From: Phycisphaeraceae bacterium
Lineage (GTDB): Bacteria; Planctomycetota; Phycisphaerae; Phycisphaerales; Zrk34
Assembly (NCBI GenBank): GCA_028281485.1
Contig: JANQJT010000232.1
Location: 1-8,778 of the forward strand
Direction: 5' to 3'
Length of the DNA: 8,778 nt
Shown here: positions 6,708 through 8,778 of the stretch, one piece after another
Numbering within the stretch: the first letter of the stretch is position 1
How the letters are laid out: each line of letters starts with the position of its first letter
Made by a program: the position numbers and the translations under genes
The notes under the pieces: generated by a model
Database searches by the model: none
Told to the model about the DNA's origin: nothing
The model's input: the letters and a program-made list of their open reading frames with translations, nothing else

Positions 6708-7874
6708 ATGACCAAAACCACAAACGCACCGCCCACCGTCGCGGTACTGGTCGACACTTCGACCAGTTGGGGGCGCCGTCTCATCCGTGGCGTCACCAAC
6801 TACGCCACCAAGCACGGCCCCTGGCACCTCTGCCTCGAAGAAAAGGGCGCGCTCGAACAATTCCACCTCCCCTCCAAGTGGAAGGGCGACGGAGTCATCG
6901 CGCGCATCTCGAACGAACGGCTCTACGACGAACTGGAAAAGTCCGGCCTGCCCGTCATTAACGTCTCAGGCATCGAACTGAAAAACTCAAAGTTCCCCCG
7001 CGTCACCACCAACTACCAGGCCGGCGCCGCGCTCGCGATCGATCACTTTCTCGATCGCGGCTTCCAGAACTTCGGATACGTCGGCCCCCTCCAGAAACGC
7101 TACGTCAAACGCCACGCGGGCGCCTTCCGCACAGCCATCACGCAACACAACCTCACCTGTCACGAGTTCAACTACCGCAGCGAACTCTCCTCCATGCGCT
7201 CCTGGCACATGCGCATCGCGGAACTCGGCGACTGGATCGAATCCCTCCCCAAACCCGTCGGCATCTTCTGCTGGGCCAACACCACCGGCCTGCACGTCCT
7301 CGAGGCCTGCCGCCACCGCAACCTCGCCGTACCCGACGAGATCGCCGTACTCGGCGGCGACGACGACCCGCTGCTCTGCGAATCGGCCAGCCCCCCCATG
7401 TCCGCCATCGTCACCGCCTCAGAACAACAGGGCTACCACGCCGCCCAGTTCCTCGAACGACTGCTTAACGGCGAAGCCGTCCCCAACCACACCGCCGTCG
7501 ATCCCATCGAGATCACCACACGCCGCTCCACCGACGCGCTGATCATCGACGACGACGAACTCCGCAAGGCCGTCATCTTCCTCCGCCAAAACGCCTACCG
7601 CCCGCTCACCGTCGACCAGATCGCCGACGCCGTACCCATGACACGGCGCAGCCTCGAACGCAAGTTCAAAAAGCACTACGAGCGATCCCCTCACGAAGAG
7701 GTCCTCCGCCTCCGCCTCGCACGCGTCCAGACACTCCTGGCCAAAACCGACATGCCCATCCTCGACCTCGCGCGCGAAGCAGGCTTCGGCAACGCGCAGC
7801 ACATGACCACCGTCTTCCGCAAGGCGTTCAACATCACGCCCCTGCGTTACCGGTCAAGCATCCGCGCTCGCTAA
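6708..7874 (+). CDS. XylR-like AraC-family transcriptional regulator with sugar-binding sensor domain
   Basis: A 388-residue cytoplasmic DNA-binding protein, close in length and layout to E. coli XylR (392 residues). The N-terminal part (about 10-275) is a PBP1/LacI-type effector domain opening with VAVLVDTSTSWGRRLIRGV (11-29); NYQAGAALAIDHFLDRG (102-118) and VPDEIAVLGGDDDPLLCE (208-225) are typical of this sensor. The C-terminal part (about 285-388) is an AraC domain with two helix-turn-helix units, TVDQIADAVPMTRRSLERKF (301-320) and LDLAREAGFGNAQHMTTVF (352-370), ending in the usual FNITPLRYR. The ATG at 6708 is directly preceded by an in-frame TAA, so no longer form exists; its Shine-Dalgarno is weak. 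It is transcribed away from the GH9-like/symporter/oxidoreductase operon and most likely controls it in response to a sugar. The ligand is unknown; xylose should not be assumed. Confidence 0.93.
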   Translation: MTKTTNAPPTVAVLVDTSTSWGRRLIRGVTNYATKHGPWHLCLEEKGALEQFHLPSKWKGDGVIARISNERLYDELEKSGLPVINVSGIELKNSKFPRVTTNYQAGAALAIDHFLDRGFQNFGYVGPLQKRYVKRHAGAFRTAITQHNLTCHEFNYRSELSSMRSWHMRIAELGDWIESLPKPVGIFCWANTTGLHVLEACRHRNLAVPDEIAVLGGDDDPLLCESASPPMSAIVTASEQQGYHAAQFLERLLNGEAVPNHTAVDPIEITTRRSTDALIIDDDELRKAVIFLRQNAYRPLTVDQIADAVPMTRRSLERKFKKHYERSPHEEVLRLRLARVQTLLAKTDMPILDLAREAGFGNAQHMTTVFRKAFNITPLRYRSSIRAR

Positions 7875-7897
7875 TCACTTAGCCCCCGACGCAACCC
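7875..7897. other. Short convergent spacer
   Basis: Only 23 bases separate the stop of the plus-strand regulator from the stop of the minus-strand small protein. No terminator hairpin with a U tract is visible in it, so transcripts from the two sides probably overlap. Confidence 0.6.
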
Positions 7898-8107
7898 CTA
7901 CGCGTCATCCAGGATCGTCACCCCAACCGAAGCGTCGCGCTTCGGCTGAGACCCGAAGTACTCGATCCGCATCTCCATCGCCTCGCGCGCCGTGTCGTGT
8001 TGCTCCAGCGTCTGCTTCACCACGCCGCTCAACACGCGCAAAAAAACCAGGCCCGCAAGCACGGCCAGGCCCACCAAAACCACGATCAGCCACGTTTCAA
8101 CGCCCAT
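7898..8107 (-). CDS. Small single-pass membrane protein, unknown function
   Basis: A 69-residue protein that I do not recognise. After a short N-terminus it has one strongly hydrophobic segment (about residues 6-30, from WLIVVLVGLAVLAGLVFLRV onward). A hydrophilic, probably helical charged stretch follows (QTLEQHDTAREAMEMRIE) and then a tail ending in ILDDA. One membrane anchor with a soluble tail is the simplest reading. ATG at 8107 is the first start after an in-frame TAG (8116-8114); AGGGG is present but only three bases away, a short spacing. It lies 51 bp downstream of the HpnE-like gene on the same strand and may be cotranscribed. The clear membrane segment and non-random composition favour a real gene, but no family supports it. 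Confidence 0.6.
   Translation of the reverse strand: MGVETWLIVVLVGLAVLAGLVFLRVLSGVVKQTLEQHDTAREAMEMRIEYFGSQPKRDASVGVTILDDA
7927..7945. terminator. Perfect 8-bp hairpin near the convergent gene ends, weak terminator candidate
   Basis: CCGAAGCG (7927-7934), loop TCG, then CGCTTCGG (7938-7945) forms a perfect stem. It lies 52 bases past the regulator's stop and inside the last codons of the small membrane-protein gene. It would fold in transcripts of either strand. There is no U tract on either side, so if it ends transcription it does so weakly or with Rho. It could also simply stabilise the 3' end of the regulator mRNA. Confidence 0.35.
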
Positions 8108-8158
8108 ACACCCCTACTATCGGCTCACCACACACACACAATCCAATCTACCGCCGCG
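8108..8158. other. Spacer between HpnE-like gene and small membrane protein, with CA run
   Basis: This 51-base gap holds a short CA dinucleotide run (8129-8140) and the weak AGGGG site for the small gene. I see no promoter or terminator in it, which is compatible with cotranscription of the two minus-strand genes. Confidence 0.4.
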
Positions 8159-8778
8159 TTATCGCACGCCGATCAAACGCGCCAGCGGCGCGACCGATAA
8201 GTCGCCGATTAAAACATCTTCGCCCAACACCACGCCCGCCGCCCCGTATCCGCTGCGCACCGCGCCCTCCATCGTGGCCGGCCAACCCGTGTCCACCCAG
8301 TCACCGGACAACAACAGATTCTCAACCGATCCCGTCGCGCTCGGCCGAAGCGCATCGATCCCCACGTCCGCCGCGAACGTCGCGCGACGCTCCTTGATCA
8401 CGCGACCGCGCACAAGCTCCGCTGCTTCGATTCCCCTCAGCTCGTGCCCGTAACACCGCAGCTCATCCCAACACATCGACACGATCTCATCTTCGCGCTT
8501 GTCGACCCACCGATCCGCTGCGCTGATCCCCACGTGAAGATGCTGCCCGCCCCCCGCCCGCCCCTTCGCAAAAACCCAGTCCACCGCGCTGTCGCTGAAA
8601 AACACGTGCGACCGATCACACACCACGCGATCCGTCCACAGATGAATCCCAACAATCGAGCTCACGCCGATCTCTTTCAACCGCGCAAGCCTTTCGTCCG
8701 CCGACACCAACGCCGCCCCCGCCACCTTCGCCAACCGATCACTCGGTAGCGCCGATATCACCCAATCCCCTTCCACCG
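8159..8778 (-). CDS. hpnE: HpnE-like FAD-dependent squalene-pathway desaturase/dehydroxylase, C-terminal part
   Basis: The frame is open from the right edge to TAA at 8161-8159, giving the last 205 or so residues of a larger protein whose N-terminus lies outside the window. The GTG near the edge is almost certainly an internal Val. Counting from that codon, the C-terminal FAD-binding block NLLLSGDWVDTGWPATMEG (153-171) followed by AVRSG is a hallmark of squalene-associated FAD-dependent desaturases and related phytoene desaturase-type amine oxidoreductases. Upstream, IVGIHLWTDR (41-50) and VDWVFAKGR (65-73) also match this group. HpnE, with HpnC and HpnD, makes squalene from farnesyl diphosphate by reducing hydroxysqualene, feeding hopanoid or sterol synthesis. 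The N-terminal Rossmann motif cannot be checked here. A carotenoid-type desaturase is the main alternative. It is unrelated to the sugar locus at left. Confidence 0.8.
   Translation of the reverse strand, partial: VEGDWVISALPSDRLAKVAGAALVSADERLARLKEIGVSSIVGIHLWTDRVVCDRSHVFFSDSAVDWVFAKGRAGGGQHLHVGISAADRWVDKREDEIVSMCWDELRCYGHELRGIEAAELVRGRVIKERRATFAADVGIDALRPSATGSVENLLLSGDWVDTGWPATMEGAVRSGYGAAGVVLGEDVLIGDLSVAPLARLIGVR

Noticed and set aside
6987..7802. Minus-strand open frames of 109 and 127 codons inside the regulator gene
   Set aside because: They are antisense to well-conserved parts of the XylR-like protein, and their Gly/Ala/Val/Glu-rich products show no recognisable family.
8129..8140. 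CA dinucleotide run as a functional repeat
   Set aside because: Only six units long, in a short spacer, with nothing else around it. Length changes would need population data, and chance is a sufficient explanation.
8774..8776. GTG as the start of the HpnE-like protein
   Set aside because: The protein would lack the N-terminal FAD domain. The frame is open to the window edge and the residues there read as the middle of the family, so the GTG is an internal Val codon.

Overview
The window is high-GC bacterial DNA with tightly packed genes. The family mix suggests a planctomycete or a relative in the PVC group: a XylR-type AraC regulator, a planctomycete-style FAD_oxidored protein, a secreted discoidin plus GH9-like protein, and an HpnE-type squalene-pathway enzyme. 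This is inferred from gene content only; there is no rRNA or other phylogenetic marker here.

Left two thirds (1-6451, minus strand): a three-gene run reading leftwards from an AT-rich control region. In order of transcription it holds a secreted protein with an F5/8C (CBM32-like) domain, a CelD_N-type Ig domain and a GH9-like helical domain (6451-4004); a sodium:solute symporter with a TTG start (3936-2026); and a cytoplasmic FAD-dependent oxidoreductase (2015-1) that leaves the window on the left. The spacers are 67 bp and 10 bp, and the last ribosome binding site overlaps the symporter stop, so an operon is likely.

Control region (6452-6707): 256 bp, clearly richer in A+T than its flanks. 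It holds a good promoter candidate for the rightward regulator, a weaker one for the leftward operon, a strong imperfect hairpin in the leftward leader, and repeated GTCGCAAT-type elements that could be operators.

Regulator (6708-7874, plus strand): a XylR-like protein with a sugar-binding LacI/PBP1-type sensor and an AraC double helix-turn-helix. Placed divergently, it probably controls the leftward operon in response to a sugar. The combined picture is a small carbohydrate-use locus: outside the cytoplasm the GH9-like protein binds or cuts a glycan, the symporter imports a product with Na+, and the FAD enzyme may oxidise it. The substrate cannot be read from the sequence.

Right end (7898-8778, minus strand): an unrelated unit convergent with the regulator. 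It holds the 3' part of an HpnE-like FAD-dependent desaturase/dehydroxylase gene and, 51 bp downstream, a 69-residue single-pass membrane protein of unknown function. No tRNA, rRNA, CRISPR array, insertion sequence or transposase was seen.
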